Shown here piece after piece: positions 54,745-62,818 of a stretch of DNA of 64,000 bases. A program made the translations under genes and the position numbers. Origin of the DNA: Luteolibacter flavescens (GTDB lineage Bacteria > Verrucomicrobiota > Verrucomicrobiia > Verrucomicrobiales > Akkermansiaceae). The stretch lies in assembly GCF_025950085.1 (NCBI RefSeq), contig NZ_JAPDDS010000001.1, positions 682,001-746,000 of the forward strand. The letters run 5' to 3'. The first letter of the stretch is position 1. Each line of letters opens with the position of its first letter. Under the pieces are notes generated by a model that was not told the origin of the DNA, did not search any database, and saw nothing but the letters and a program-made list of their open reading frames with translations.

Positions 54745-55701
54745 ATGATGGATCGCGACAGCATGAATCGCCGCCATTTCCTTGCCACCGGAGCCCTTGC
54801 TGGAGTCGCCACCGCCCTGCCCTCACTGGCGCAGGAGTCGGGCGCTATCCCGAAGCCGGTCTTCCCCGCGAACCGCATCGGGGTTTCCTCCTACTCCTTC
54901 TGGGGCTTCCAGCGTGACGACCTGCGCGCGATTCCGACCTGTCTGGATCACGCTGCGCGGATGGGCTTCGATGGCTTCGAGGTGCTACAGCGCCAACTCG
55001 TCTCCACGGACAATGCCGAGCTGCAGAAGATCAAGCGCCAAGCCTTCCTGCTCGGCCTCGATCTGATGGGTTACTCGACGCATCAGGGCTTCCTCTCGCC
55101 GGACAAGGAAAAGCGCGAGGCGCAGATCAAGCACACCACCGATTGCATCGAGCAGGCCTACGCACTGGGCATCCCGACGATGCGGGTGAACTCCGGCACG
55201 TGGGGAACCTCGAAGGATTTCAATGACCTGATGGCCAAGCGCGGCATCGAGGCCCCGCTGGAAGGCTACACCGAGGAAGATGCCTACGGCTGGGTAATCG
55301 AGTCCTACAAGAAGATCCTCCCGGTGGCGGAGAAATGCGGCGTGGTCCTCGGCCTGGAGAATCACTGGGGCCTCGGCGTCACACCGGAAGGCGTGAAGCG
55401 CGTGGTGGATGCCATCGACTCGCCGTGGCTGCGCGTGACGCTGGATACCGGGAACTTCCTCGAAGACCCGTATGATCGCCTGACGAAGCTGGCACCGGAT
55501 ACCGTGCTGCTGCAGGCGAAGACCTACTATGGCGGCGGCGTGTGGTACACGCTGGATCTGGATTACACACGCATCGGCAAGATCATGCGCGACGCGAATT
55601 TCAAGGGCTACGTCTCGCTGGAATTCGAGGGCAAGGAGGACCCGCTGACGGCGATTCCGAAGAGTCTGGACTTGCTCCGCAAGGCCTTCGCGGGATCGTG
55701 A
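54745..55701 (+). CDS. Exported sugar-isomerase-like TIM-barrel protein
   Basis: 318 residues. A GGGGGA ribosome site at 54735-54740 supports starts at 54745 or 54748; MNRRHFLATG at 54763 gives a twin-arginine-like signal peptide (RRHFLATGALAGVATALP). The fold is the xylose isomerase-like/AP-endonuclease-2 barrel: GLENHWGLG, RVTLDTGNF and YVSLEFEGKED carry the metal-ligand Glu, Asp and Glu. It may isomerise or oxidise-reduce a keto-sugar, perhaps one derived from DUF1080-type substrates (inference). Confidence 0.85.
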   Translation: MMDRDSMNRRHFLATGALAGVATALPSLAQESGAIPKPVFPANRIGVSSYSFWGFQRDDLRAIPTCLDHAARMGFDGFEVLQRQLVSTDNAELQKIKRQAFLLGLDLMGYSTHQGFLSPDKEKREAQIKHTTDCIEQAYALGIPTMRVNSGTWGTSKDFNDLMAKRGIEAPLEGYTEEDAYGWVIESYKKILPVAEKCGVVLGLENHWGLGVTPEGVKRVVDAIDSPWLRVTLDTGNFLEDPYDRLTKLAPDTVLLQAKTYYGGGVWYTLDLDYTRIGKIMRDANFKGYVSLEFEGKEDPLTAIPKSLDLLRKAFAGS

Positions 55702-55704
55702 GGC

Positions 55705-55935
55705 ATGGAGAATGTCGGACGCATGCTGGTCATCGCGGGGCTCGGACTCGCGGTGATCGGCGCGGTGCTATGGTTCGCCGGAGGGAAAGGCTGGCTTTCG
55801 TGGCTCGGCCGCCTGCCCGGCGACATTCGCATGGAGGGTGAGCGCGGAGGATTCTACTTCCCCGTGGTGACCTGCCTGCTGGTCAGCGTGGTGCTGAGCG
55901 GCGTGCTGGCGCTGGTGCGGAAGTTCTTCGGATAA
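55705..55935 (+). CDS. DUF2905 family membrane protein
   Basis: 76 residues with two hydrophobic helices (LVIAGLGLAVIGAVLWF and YFPVVTCLLVSVVLSGVLAL) and the linking segment LGRLPGDIRMEGERGGFYFP, which is the DUF2905 signature. Function unknown. It starts 3 bp after the isomerase stop, so it is the second gene of that operon. Confidence 0.88.
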   Translation: MENVGRMLVIAGLGLAVIGAVLWFAGGKGWLSWLGRLPGDIRMEGERGGFYFPVVTCLLVSVVLSGVLALVRKFFG

Positions 55936-55976
55936 CGAGGATCAAGGTTGTGTCGACGGACCGTCGATACGCCTCA

Positions 55977-57143
55977 TTATCCCAGCCGCGCCGCGAAGAA
56001 GCCGTCCCATCCGGTCTCCGCCGGGGATACGGTCAGCTCTTCCTCAATGGCTCGCCGGGGATCACGCTCCACGAGATTGCGGATCTGTCCGCCATTCTCG
56101 GAAGGCAGCAGCGAACAGGTGGCGTAGACGAATTTCCCGCCGGGCCGGAGGAGTTCCGGATAGTGGTCGAGCATGCGGCGCTGGAGCCGCTTCGTTTTCT
56201 CCAAGGATGAAGCGGTGAGCCGCCACTTGAGATCGGGCTGGCGGCGCAGCGTGCCGAGGCCGGAGCACGGCGCATCGATGAGCACGCGGTCTGCCCATCC
56301 GGCGTAGCGCTTCAGCGTGTCCTCACGCCAGGTCTCGGTGCGGATGATGCGGGTCCCTGCGCGTGAGGCGCGGCGTCGGAGTTCGCTGAGCTTTGCCGTG
56401 GAAATGTCCATGGCGACGATCTCCCCCCTGCCCTGCATCAGCGCGGCCAGATGGAGAGCTTTGCCCCCGGCACCGGCGCAGGCGTCGATGACCCGCATCC
56501 CCGGCTCGACGTCGAGCAAGGGCGCGATCTTCTGCGATCCGGCATCCTGGATCTCCACCACACCCTCGGCGGCCAGCGGCTTCGGCAGCATTTTCCCCGC
56601 GGGAAGCACCAACGCGTCCGGCACACCAGGCACCCGGGCAGCCTCGATCCCGTGGGAGGCGAGCCACTCGAGGACACCGCGCACTTCTGCCCGGATGGTA
56701 TTCACCCGCAGGAAAACCGGTGCCCGTCGATTGAGCGCGGCGACCTCGCGATCCCATGCCTCGCCCAGCTCGCCGCGACCGAGCACGTCCAGCCAATCCG
56801 GAATCGACTCGCGGATCGCCAGCGGCTGACCGGCCAGCTCCAGCTCGCGAGCAGCGATCTCCGAAGGATGGCTCGCCCACCAATCCGGCACCTCAAGGCC
56901 GACACGGGTCCACTGCGCGGCGCAAAGGGCCGGGATGGAATCATCGCCAGCGAGGAAGGCCAGAGCCCGCCGCCACCGCGTGACCTCGAATGCCGTCTCC
57001 GCAACGAAGTTCCGGTCACGCTTCCCCCACTTCGGATTCTCGCGGAATATGGTATCGAGTTCGCGATCCAGCACACGGCCGTGCTTGAAAACCTGCTCCA
57101 GCACGCCCGCCGCACTCTCCGCCAACATCCGGTGAATCCTCAC
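55977..57143 (-). CDS. RsmB/NOP-type RNA m5C methyltransferase
   Basis: 388 residues. The S-adenosylmethionine motif is VIDACAGAGGKALHLAALM, with Cys293 in LIDAPCSGLGTLRR and Cys343 in VYATCSLLPSENG, the two cysteines used by m5C methyltransferases. The N-terminal 150 residues include a NusB-like helical domain (AESAAGVLEQVF). The best match is RsmB, which methylates C967 of 16S rRNA, but other NOP-family rRNA targets are possible. It converges with the DUF2905 gene. Confidence 0.88.
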   Translation of the reverse strand: MRIHRMLAESAAGVLEQVFKHGRVLDRELDTIFRENPKWGKRDRNFVAETAFEVTRWRRALAFLAGDDSIPALCAAQWTRVGLEVPDWWASHPSEIAARELELAGQPLAIRESIPDWLDVLGRGELGEAWDREVAALNRRAPVFLRVNTIRAEVRGVLEWLASHGIEAARVPGVPDALVLPAGKMLPKPLAAEGVVEIQDAGSQKIAPLLDVEPGMRVIDACAGAGGKALHLAALMQGRGEIVAMDISTAKLSELRRRASRAGTRIIRTETWREDTLKRYAGWADRVLIDAPCSGLGTLRRQPDLKWRLTASSLEKTKRLQRRMLDHYPELLRPGGKFVYATCSLLPSENGGQIRNLVERDPRRAIEEELTVSPAETGWDGFFAARLG

Positions 57144-57237
57144 GGCCCGACGATGGCCCGGTCACTCACTGGTGGACAATGATGAATCCGGGAACAAATC
57201 CGCTGACAGCACATGAAGTCCCGGCTACTCTCGGCCC

Positions 57238-57453
57238 ATGAGTCTTGCCGAAGTGTTGGCCGAATTGCCGAGCATGTCCGTGGCCGAGCGCCAGGAGCTG
57301 ATTCGCTCGGCAGTCGCGCTCGATGACTCCGGGCTTTCCCCTGAGGACGAGCGGCTGATTGAAGCCCGCCTCAGCGCCCACGATGCGGACACTTCCTCCG
57401 CCATCGGTCTTGATGAAATGAAAGCCAGACTCCTCGCCCGGTCTGCCAAATGA
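57238..57453 (+). CDS. Antitoxin of a ParE-type addiction module
   Basis: 71 residues. The type is that of the short addiction-module proteins (Unstab_antitox) that precede ParE: LAELPSMSVAERQELIRSAV then LSPEDERLIEARLSAH. It would bind and neutralise the toxin encoded next and repress the operon. The ATG of the toxin overlaps its TGA (ATGA at 57450-57453). Confidence 0.8.
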   Translation: MSLAEVLAELPSMSVAERQELIRSAVALDDSGLSPEDERLIEARLSAHDADTSSAIGLDEMKARLLARSAK

Positions 57454-57764
57454 GTTGGCAGGTGATTTTCCGTCCCGAGATCGAGGACGACTTGGACACC
57501 GCAGCCGCTTGGTATGACGCCCGGGAGCAAGGACTTGGCTCCCGATTCATCAGGGAAGTCATCGCAGTCTGGGACCGACTTGCCGTTGATCCGGTCGTTG
57601 GTAGCCACCGTCACCGGAAAACCGACATTCGCTGGCGCTATCCAGCTCGCTTTCCCTATCGGGTAGTCTATCGGCTGAATGAGGAGAACCACACGGTGCT
57701 CGTCGTAGCGGTCCTCCACGCGGCGCGGCATGATCGCCACTGGCAATCACGCCGCGAGCGCTAG
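57450..57764 (+). CDS. ParE/RelE superfamily toxin
   Basis: 104 residues. The ParE fold is apparent: VIFRPEIEDDLDTAAAWYDA at the start, RFIREVIAVWDRLAVDP in the middle and YRVVYRLNEENHTVLVVAVL near the end. ParE toxins inhibit gyrase. It is translationally coupled to the antitoxin and ends 4 bp before the convergent gene at 57769. Confidence 0.87.
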   Translation: MSWQVIFRPEIEDDLDTAAAWYDAREQGLGSRFIREVIAVWDRLAVDPVVGSHRHRKTDIRWRYPARFPYRVVYRLNEENHTVLVVAVLHAARHDRHWQSRRER

Positions 57765-57768
57765 ATCC

Positions 57769-58473
57769 TCACCGCCCCCGACCCTTCGGACCCGCCGCTG
57801 CGGGCTCGTTGAAGCGCAGATAGGTGATCGCTTTGACCCGGGAATTGGAATCGAGGGCATTCACCCTCATCTCCTTGATGGTGTAGCCGCCGGACGGCAT
57901 TTTCATCACCGAGTTCACTTGGAACTCCTTCATCGGCGTTCCTTTCCGGTCATGGGCGCGGATTTGCCAGAAGGCACCGTGTTTTTTATGAACCCAGACA
58001 TAGACGACGCCGTAGGCTCCGTCCTTGCCCGGGTTGTCTAGACGGATTTTGTAGCACTGTTCGCTATTGGCCTTCTCCTCGCCTTCAAGCTTGGCATTCG
58101 GCCAGTAGAGGAAACGGAGCGTCAGATCCTCGTAGCTCACATCGGTGCCGGCGATCGAGTCCGAGAGCTTGGACGCGGGGAATGCGCGGGTGGTTCCCTT
58201 GTCGTCGATCACGTTGAGCAATTCGGCCCGCTCGTCGCCCATGCGGATGTGAAAGCGCTCCTTGTCACCGAGTTGGAACTGCATGTTCTTGTCCCGGATG
58301 AAGAGGTTCAGGCCAAGCTTTGGGCCGCCGCTCTTTTCCACGCTGCCGGTCAGGTCCATCTGCTGGAGCGTCGCCGAGAGGCGGATCGAGCGCACCATCG
58401 CGGCGGCGTCCGGCTGTTGGGCATGCAGCGGGGCGACAGCGGCAGCGAAGAGAAGGGCGGAGATGGCTTTCAT
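57769..58473 (-). CDS. LolA-like outer membrane lipoprotein-sorting protein
   Basis: 234 residues with a signal peptide (ISALLFAAAVAPLHA). The body resembles the family called outer-membrane lipoprotein-sorting proteins, related to LolA: NLFIRDKNMQFQLGDKERFH, LTLRFLYWPNAKLEGEE and VWVHKKHGAFWQIRAHD. These are periplasmic half-barrels that carry lipids or lipoproteins. The exact cargo is unknown. It ends in a short basic tail (AGPKGRGR). Confidence 0.8.
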   Translation of the reverse strand: MKAISALLFAAAVAPLHAQQPDAAAMVRSIRLSATLQQMDLTGSVEKSGGPKLGLNLFIRDKNMQFQLGDKERFHIRMGDERAELLNVIDDKGTTRAFPASKLSDSIAGTDVSYEDLTLRFLYWPNAKLEGEEKANSEQCYKIRLDNPGKDGAYGVVYVWVHKKHGAFWQIRAHDRKGTPMKEFQVNSVMKMPSGGYTIKEMRVNALDSNSRVKAITYLRFNEPAAAGPKGRGR

Positions 58474-58642
58474 CGGTCAAAGGGTGGAGCTGATTGGACA
58501 GACTCGCAAGCTAAGGAAAAGATTCACAAAAACAGCGCCACCGATGACCGGGATTTTTTCAATTCCGTGACATTAGGGGCTTGCTGCCGGACGGTGTGGC
58601 GAAGTGGAATCCGGCACGCCGAAAGGACTGTCCCATCACCGC

Positions 58643-59635
58643 ATGAGCCTCCGCACCCAGCTTACGGAAATCCTCCCACCCCTCCTCCCGAGCAATCCGT
58701 CGGACGCCATCAAGGGAACCGAGCTTATCCGGCTCGCCCGGTTGCAACTCAGTGGTGCTTACTCGGATGCGTCCCTGCGCTATCATTTCTCCATCATGTC
58801 CTGCGATCCGGCCTCGCCGATCGCAAAGGTGGAAAAGGGCCAGGGCTACTACCGCCGCTCCGCCCCGGTGCCAGCACTCACGGGAGCCCAGGAGCTGCTG
58901 TCCCTGAGCCAGGGCCGCTTGGACGACCTGAGCTCGGATCACGAAGCCGTGGACCTTGCGCTGGAGCGCCTGCGGAAATTCCGCGCGGTGGTGACCCGCT
59001 ACTACGAGGTGAACGGCCGCTTCCCCTTCGTTTTCCGCCAAGCATTCGGACAGAATTCCCCGCTGGCAAATCTCTGGAAGTTCCCCGAGGTCGTGCTTGT
59101 GGACTGGGAAACCGGCGACGCGCCCGATGAGGAGCTGACGCTGGATTCCACCATGCTGTCCCTGAAGCAGCGCCTCGGGCTGCCGCCCTTCCGCCTGCAC
59201 GCCGCACGGCTCCGCATCCAGCCGTCGCTGGCCAGCTTCCGCGAGGATTTCTTCCAGGCACTGTCCGCCTCGATGTGGTCGCAGGGTGGCGAGCTGATCT
59301 ATGCCGCACCGGTCGAGGACGAGGCGCTGGCCGATGGCATGCGCCGTCTGAATGCAACCTTTGGCGTCGGCGTGACCTCCTTCGGCCTCACGGCCCAGGC
59401 GCTCGACGACCTGCCGCGCGCCGCGAACATCCTGAATGCCCACCCGCGCGAAACGGAGGCACTGATGGATCGCCTGCAGATCAACCGCATCGCCCTGCCG
59501 CACACCCGCCAGCACATCGACTGGCAATCGCTCGACGGCCTGCGCCGCGAAAGCGAGGAGGTGAACCAGCTCATCGGCTGGCTGAATGGCTGTGTGACGA
59601 AGGGCCGCGCCGAGGCATTCCGCGAGGAAGGCTGA
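58643..59635 (+). CDS. Hypothetical protein with a helix-turn-helix-like N-terminus
   Basis: 330 residues from the ATG at 58643; an ATG 39 bases upstream is the alternative. The first 70 residues (TELIRLARLQLSGAYSDASL and then YHFSIMSC) look like a winged helix. The next part is a mixed alpha/beta domain (VNGRFPFVFRQAFGQ, VLVDWETGDAPDEE) ending in HIDWQSLDGLRRESEEVNQL. I do not recognise the family. It precedes the DUF1080 gene by 44 bp on the same strand. Confidence 0.6.
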   Translation: MSLRTQLTEILPPLLPSNPSDAIKGTELIRLARLQLSGAYSDASLRYHFSIMSCDPASPIAKVEKGQGYYRRSAPVPALTGAQELLSLSQGRLDDLSSDHEAVDLALERLRKFRAVVTRYYEVNGRFPFVFRQAFGQNSPLANLWKFPEVVLVDWETGDAPDEELTLDSTMLSLKQRLGLPPFRLHAARLRIQPSLASFREDFFQALSASMWSQGGELIYAAPVEDEALADGMRRLNATFGVGVTSFGLTAQALDDLPRAANILNAHPRETEALMDRLQINRIALPHTRQHIDWQSLDGLRRESEEVNQLIGWLNGCVTKGRAEAFREEG

Positions 59636-59679
59636 CCTGCGAGCAACATCGGGCGGTTCCCGCGCGTTTCATTTCCACG

Positions 59680-60456
59680 ATGATGACTACCACCCTGCGT
59701 GTCGCCGCCCTCGCGGCCCTGTTGGTCTCCTGCGCCTCCGGCCAGGATGAGAAATGGACCTCCATTTTCAATGGCAAGGACCTCGACGGGTGGACGCCGA
59801 AGATCCGCGGATACGCCCTCGGCGAGGACCCGAAGAAGACCTTCGTGGTCGAGGACGGCGCGATCAAGGTGGACTACAAGAACTACACCGAGTGGGGTGA
59901 TACCTTCGGCCATCTCTTCTACAAGACGAAGTACTCGAACTACAAGATCCGCCTCGAATACCGCTTCGTCGGTGACCAGGTGAAAGGTGGCCCCGGCTGG
60001 GCGACGCAGAATTCCGGCATCATGCTCCACTGCCAGGAGCCGAAGACCATGGGCAAGGACCAAGACTTCCCGGCCTCGCTCGAGTTCCAGCTCCTCGGTG
60101 CCGGAAACGGCGTGAAAACGACCGGCAATCTCTGCACCCCGGGCACCTACATCACCATCGATGGCAAGGTGAACAAGACCCACTGCATCAACTCGCAGGA
60201 GCCCACCAAGCCCCTCGGCGAATGGGTCAAGGCCGAGGCCGAAGTCCACGGCGGCAAGCTGGTGAAGCACCTCATCGACGGCAAGGTCGTCTTTGAATAC
60301 ACCGACACGAAGCTCGACGAGGGCGACGCCAGCGCCAAGCCGCTGATCGAGGTCCAAGGCAACAACAACCTCACCGAAGGCTATATCAGCCTGCAATCCG
60401 AGAGCCACCCCGTGGAGTTCCGGAAGATCGAGGTGCTGGAGCTGAAAGCCGAGTAA
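59680..60456 (+). CDS. Secreted DUF1080 protein
   Basis: 258 residues. The N-terminus ends in LVSCASGQ, so it may be a lipoprotein or a signal-peptidase substrate. DUF1080 traits are WTSIFNGKDLDGWTPKIRGY, KIRLEYRFVGDQ, NSGIMLHCQEPKTMG and LGEWVKAEAEVHGGKLVKH. It shares layout with the paralogue at 20918 (for instance, the STGNVCTPGT/TGNLCTPGT block). It probably binds or cleaves a glycan outside the cytoplasm. A terminator follows. Confidence 0.88.
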   Translation: MMTTTLRVAALAALLVSCASGQDEKWTSIFNGKDLDGWTPKIRGYALGEDPKKTFVVEDGAIKVDYKNYTEWGDTFGHLFYKTKYSNYKIRLEYRFVGDQVKGGPGWATQNSGIMLHCQEPKTMGKDQDFPASLEFQLLGAGNGVKTTGNLCTPGTYITIDGKVNKTHCINSQEPTKPLGEWVKAEAEVHGGKLVKHLIDGKVVFEYTDTKLDEGDASAKPLIEVQGNNNLTEGYISLQSESHPVEFRKIEVLELKAE

Positions 60457-60508
60457 GCCGCGCTGCGCTCCGGGAAGTCCGGGCAACGATCACACTGACT
60501 TTCTCCAT

Positions 60509-60539
60509 CGGGAGCGCTTGAAAGGGCGCTCCCGTTTTT
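60509..60539 (+). terminator. Rho-independent terminator after DUF1080
   Basis: A perfect 9-bp stem (60509-60517 with 60526-60534), an 8-base loop and five Ts (60535-60539). It ends the DUF1080 transcript. Confidence 0.88.
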
Positions 60540-60572
60540 CTTTCGAAGGTCATGCTCGGGAATCACGTGCAG

Positions 60573-60727
60573 CCCGCTGGGAGCGCGTGGCCACTGGCCC
60601 GCTTGGACGTTCCGGGCGAAGTGGGTGGAGAAGCCCACTCACCGGGGATCACTCTTGGGGGGGGCTGCTTTTTCCTTGGGTTCGCCGGACTATCCAAGCG
60701 GGCCAGTGGCCGCGCGCTCCCAGCGGG
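60573..60727. repeat. 155-bp element with 35-bp inverted repeats
   Basis: 60573-60607 and 60693-60727 are inverted copies with one mismatch, and a shorter imperfect pairing continues inward (about 60610-60620 with 60681-60690). The loop contains its own hairpin near 60621-60638 and a G-rich run. It lies in the gap between DUF1080 and the kinase and encodes no protein. It could be a MITE-like element or a structured RNA; no target-site duplication was found. Confidence 0.6.
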
Positions 60728-60797
60728 GTCAGGCGAAAAGAGCGGCAGTCACCCGACGCTGACAGCAAGCCTCTGATCCAATCCCGCGCTCTCAGCC

Positions 60798-62192
60798 TCA
60801 CCCCACCGCCGCCAAGCTCGCCGCAGCCACTGCCTGCCCGTGCCGCTTGGTCTTCTCGTCAGGCACCACGAGCTGGATGCTCAGGTGTGGGAATTCGGTC
60901 GCCAGCACCTTCTCCGCCTCCTCAATGATGATCGTGCCGCCCTCGCCGGAGGTCACACGACCGAGGATGAGAAGGCTGCCGATTTCATAAAAATCCGCGT
61001 AGTGGGCAATCGAGTAGCCGAAGCAGGTGCCGATGGTCTGGTAGATCTTCCGGGCACGCTCGTCGCCTTCCTTCATCGCCTTCTGCACCTCCACGAGTTG
61101 CTCGGGGAAAGGCATGCTGCCGAAGTCAAACCCGGCGACCTTCGCCAGACGGGCGACGCCTTGCTGGGAGAAGAACTGCACGCCACATCCCTCGTCGCCG
61201 CTCCACTCGTCGCGCGGACCGTCTTCCCGGTAATCCACCGGTGCGAAGGCCAGCTCATTGAGCCACGGCCGGATCGAGCCGTTCGGATCCACGTAGCCCG
61301 CGGCCTGGCTGGTGCCCATCGCCACGCCGAGCACGGAGCTCTGATCCAGCGACATCGACCCCGCGAGCGCGGTCACCTCGCCGTCATTCACCACCTCGAA
61401 GGGAATGCCATCCCAGCGGTCCTTCAGCTCCACGAACATACCGCGGATGCGCGACTCGAAGTCAGCGGCACTCACCCCGCGGAAGAGCGAGGCGGCACGC
61501 ACCTCGTTGTTCACATACACGCCGGCGGAGCTGCCACCGATCGCGTCCACCCGTGGCAGATGCGCGGCGGCACGCTGGAGCGAGTCCTGCACGCCCTCGA
61601 TGTGATAGGCCGGGTCGCTCTGGAAATACGGATCCCAAACGATCTCCTCGGAGAAAACGACCTCGCCGTCGATCAGCGCGGCGCATTTCCGGTCGGAGCC
61701 ACCGAGGTCGAAGCCGATGCGGCAGCCGCCCAGATGACGGCCCAGTGCCATCGCATCGCCACATTCCTCGGGCAGCCCGGATGCCTCCACCGCAGTGAAG
61801 CTCAAGGGCTCGCCGAAGATCTTCTTGCCGATGAAATCCCAGTCAAATTCGCGACCGCCACCTGGCCAGTAGATCGCGGCCAGCGCAGGCACCACTTCCG
61901 GCGCGCCGGAGATCAGCACGCGGCTGCCACCCTTTTGCCAGAGGAGGAATTTCACCACACGCTCGACATAGCGCAGCGTCAGCGGAGCATTGTCCGGGGT
62001 ATCCGGGAGCACCGGGGATGACCAGCGGAAGGCCGTTCCATCCTGCCGGACGAGGGCCAGATCAAGCGTGCGGCCACCCGCAGCCATCTCACGGTAAGCG
62101 CGATTCCAGAGGACGGCGGGCAGGAAATCCGGATCAAGGACCGGAACACAGGAAACGGAAAGGTCGGAAAGGCTGGGAGAGGACGCCGTCAT
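60798..62192 (-). CDS. ROK/ASKHA-type sugar kinase-like protein
   Basis: 464 residues. The actin-like ATPase signature is FDLGGSDRKCAALIDGEVVF, with a second in FEVVNDGEVTALAGSMS and VLGVAMGTSQAAGY. It resembles the ROK family of sugar kinases but is longer, with an extra N-terminal domain of about 140 residues (residues 1-160). The acceptor sugar cannot be identified. The gene follows the DUF5069 gene on the same strand; a palindrome lies between them. Confidence 0.78.
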   Translation of the reverse strand: MTASSPSLSDLSVSCVPVLDPDFLPAVLWNRAYREMAAGGRTLDLALVRQDGTAFRWSSPVLPDTPDNAPLTLRYVERVVKFLLWQKGGSRVLISGAPEVVPALAAIYWPGGGREFDWDFIGKKIFGEPLSFTAVEASGLPEECGDAMALGRHLGGCRIGFDLGGSDRKCAALIDGEVVFSEEIVWDPYFQSDPAYHIEGVQDSLQRAAAHLPRVDAIGGSSAGVYVNNEVRAASLFRGVSAADFESRIRGMFVELKDRWDGIPFEVVNDGEVTALAGSMSLDQSSVLGVAMGTSQAAGYVDPNGSIRPWLNELAFAPVDYREDGPRDEWSGDEGCGVQFFSQQGVARLAKVAGFDFGSMPFPEQLVEVQKAMKEGDERARKIYQTIGTCFGYSIAHYADFYEIGSLLILGRVTSGEGGTIIIEEAEKVLATEFPHLSIQLVVPDEKTKRHGQAVAAASLAAVG

Positions 62193-62235
62193 GGATGACA
62201 GGAATAGAGCGATAAACCGACGTCAAAGAAAATGA

Positions 62236-62272
62236 GGTAATGCGCAGGGTATCCCCGTTTTTGCGCATTACC
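62236..62272. promoter_or_regulatory. Perfect 11-bp palindrome upstream of the kinase gene
   Basis: 62236-62246 pair with 62262-62272 around a 15-base spacer. It lies between the DUF5069 stop (62296) and the kinase start (62192). It may be an operator for a regulator or a terminator for DUF5069; a T-rich run lies inside the loop rather than after the stem. Confidence 0.45.
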
Positions 62273-62295
62273 CCATGGAATCTGCTCGATGCGGC

Positions 62296-62736
62296 TTACT
62301 TCAAGACGGCCGCGTGGAATTCGTGCCAGTCATCCAGGTTGTTCAGATTGATGGCATCCTTCGGCGCGCTGGCGTCGTCCGGCAGGCCATCGGCGGAGAG
62401 GATGGACTGGCGCACTTCATCGGCGTGGTTGTAGCCGGTGATGGAGGCATTCAGCGCCTCGACGCTGGCGGCATCCAGCTTCACGCCCGGCTGGGACTTC
62501 ACCCAGGCTTCGAATTGCGGGTAGGTCGGCTTCTCGCCGGCGATGTAGGAAAGCACAGCGTCACGATCCAGACCGAGGCCGTCGATGACCATCTGGTCGT
62601 AGCCTTGGCCGGCACCCGGGTAGCCGTCAGCGAGCACACCGCGGGCTTCGAGGGAGACCTTGAGCCACAGGCGCGGCAGGTGGAGGACGCCGAGCGGACC
62701 GGCGGTGCCGGAGCTGATCAGGGGTACGTATTTCAT
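62296..62736 (-). CDS. DUF5069 family protein
   Basis: 146 residues from the ATG at 62736; the frame is open further upstream but without protein-like character. The segment PLISSGTAGPLGVLHLPRLW is typical of the family, as is PGAGQGYDQMVIDGLGLDRD. DUF5069 proteins are uncharacterised and frequent in Verrucomicrobia and relatives. It is divergent from the sulfatase with 82 bp between the starts. Confidence 0.85.
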   Translation of the reverse strand: MKYVPLISSGTAGPLGVLHLPRLWLKVSLEARGVLADGYPGAGQGYDQMVIDGLGLDRDAVLSYIAGEKPTYPQFEAWVKSQPGVKLDAASVEALNASITGYNHADEVRQSILSADGLPDDASAPKDAINLNNLDDWHEFHAAVLK

Positions 62737-62818
62737 AGCGCGGCTAGGAAAGACGCGTTGGCAATCCCCGTCAAATGGTCCCTGCTGCCAAAACGGGACA
62801 CTTCCTCTTGTCAGACCT

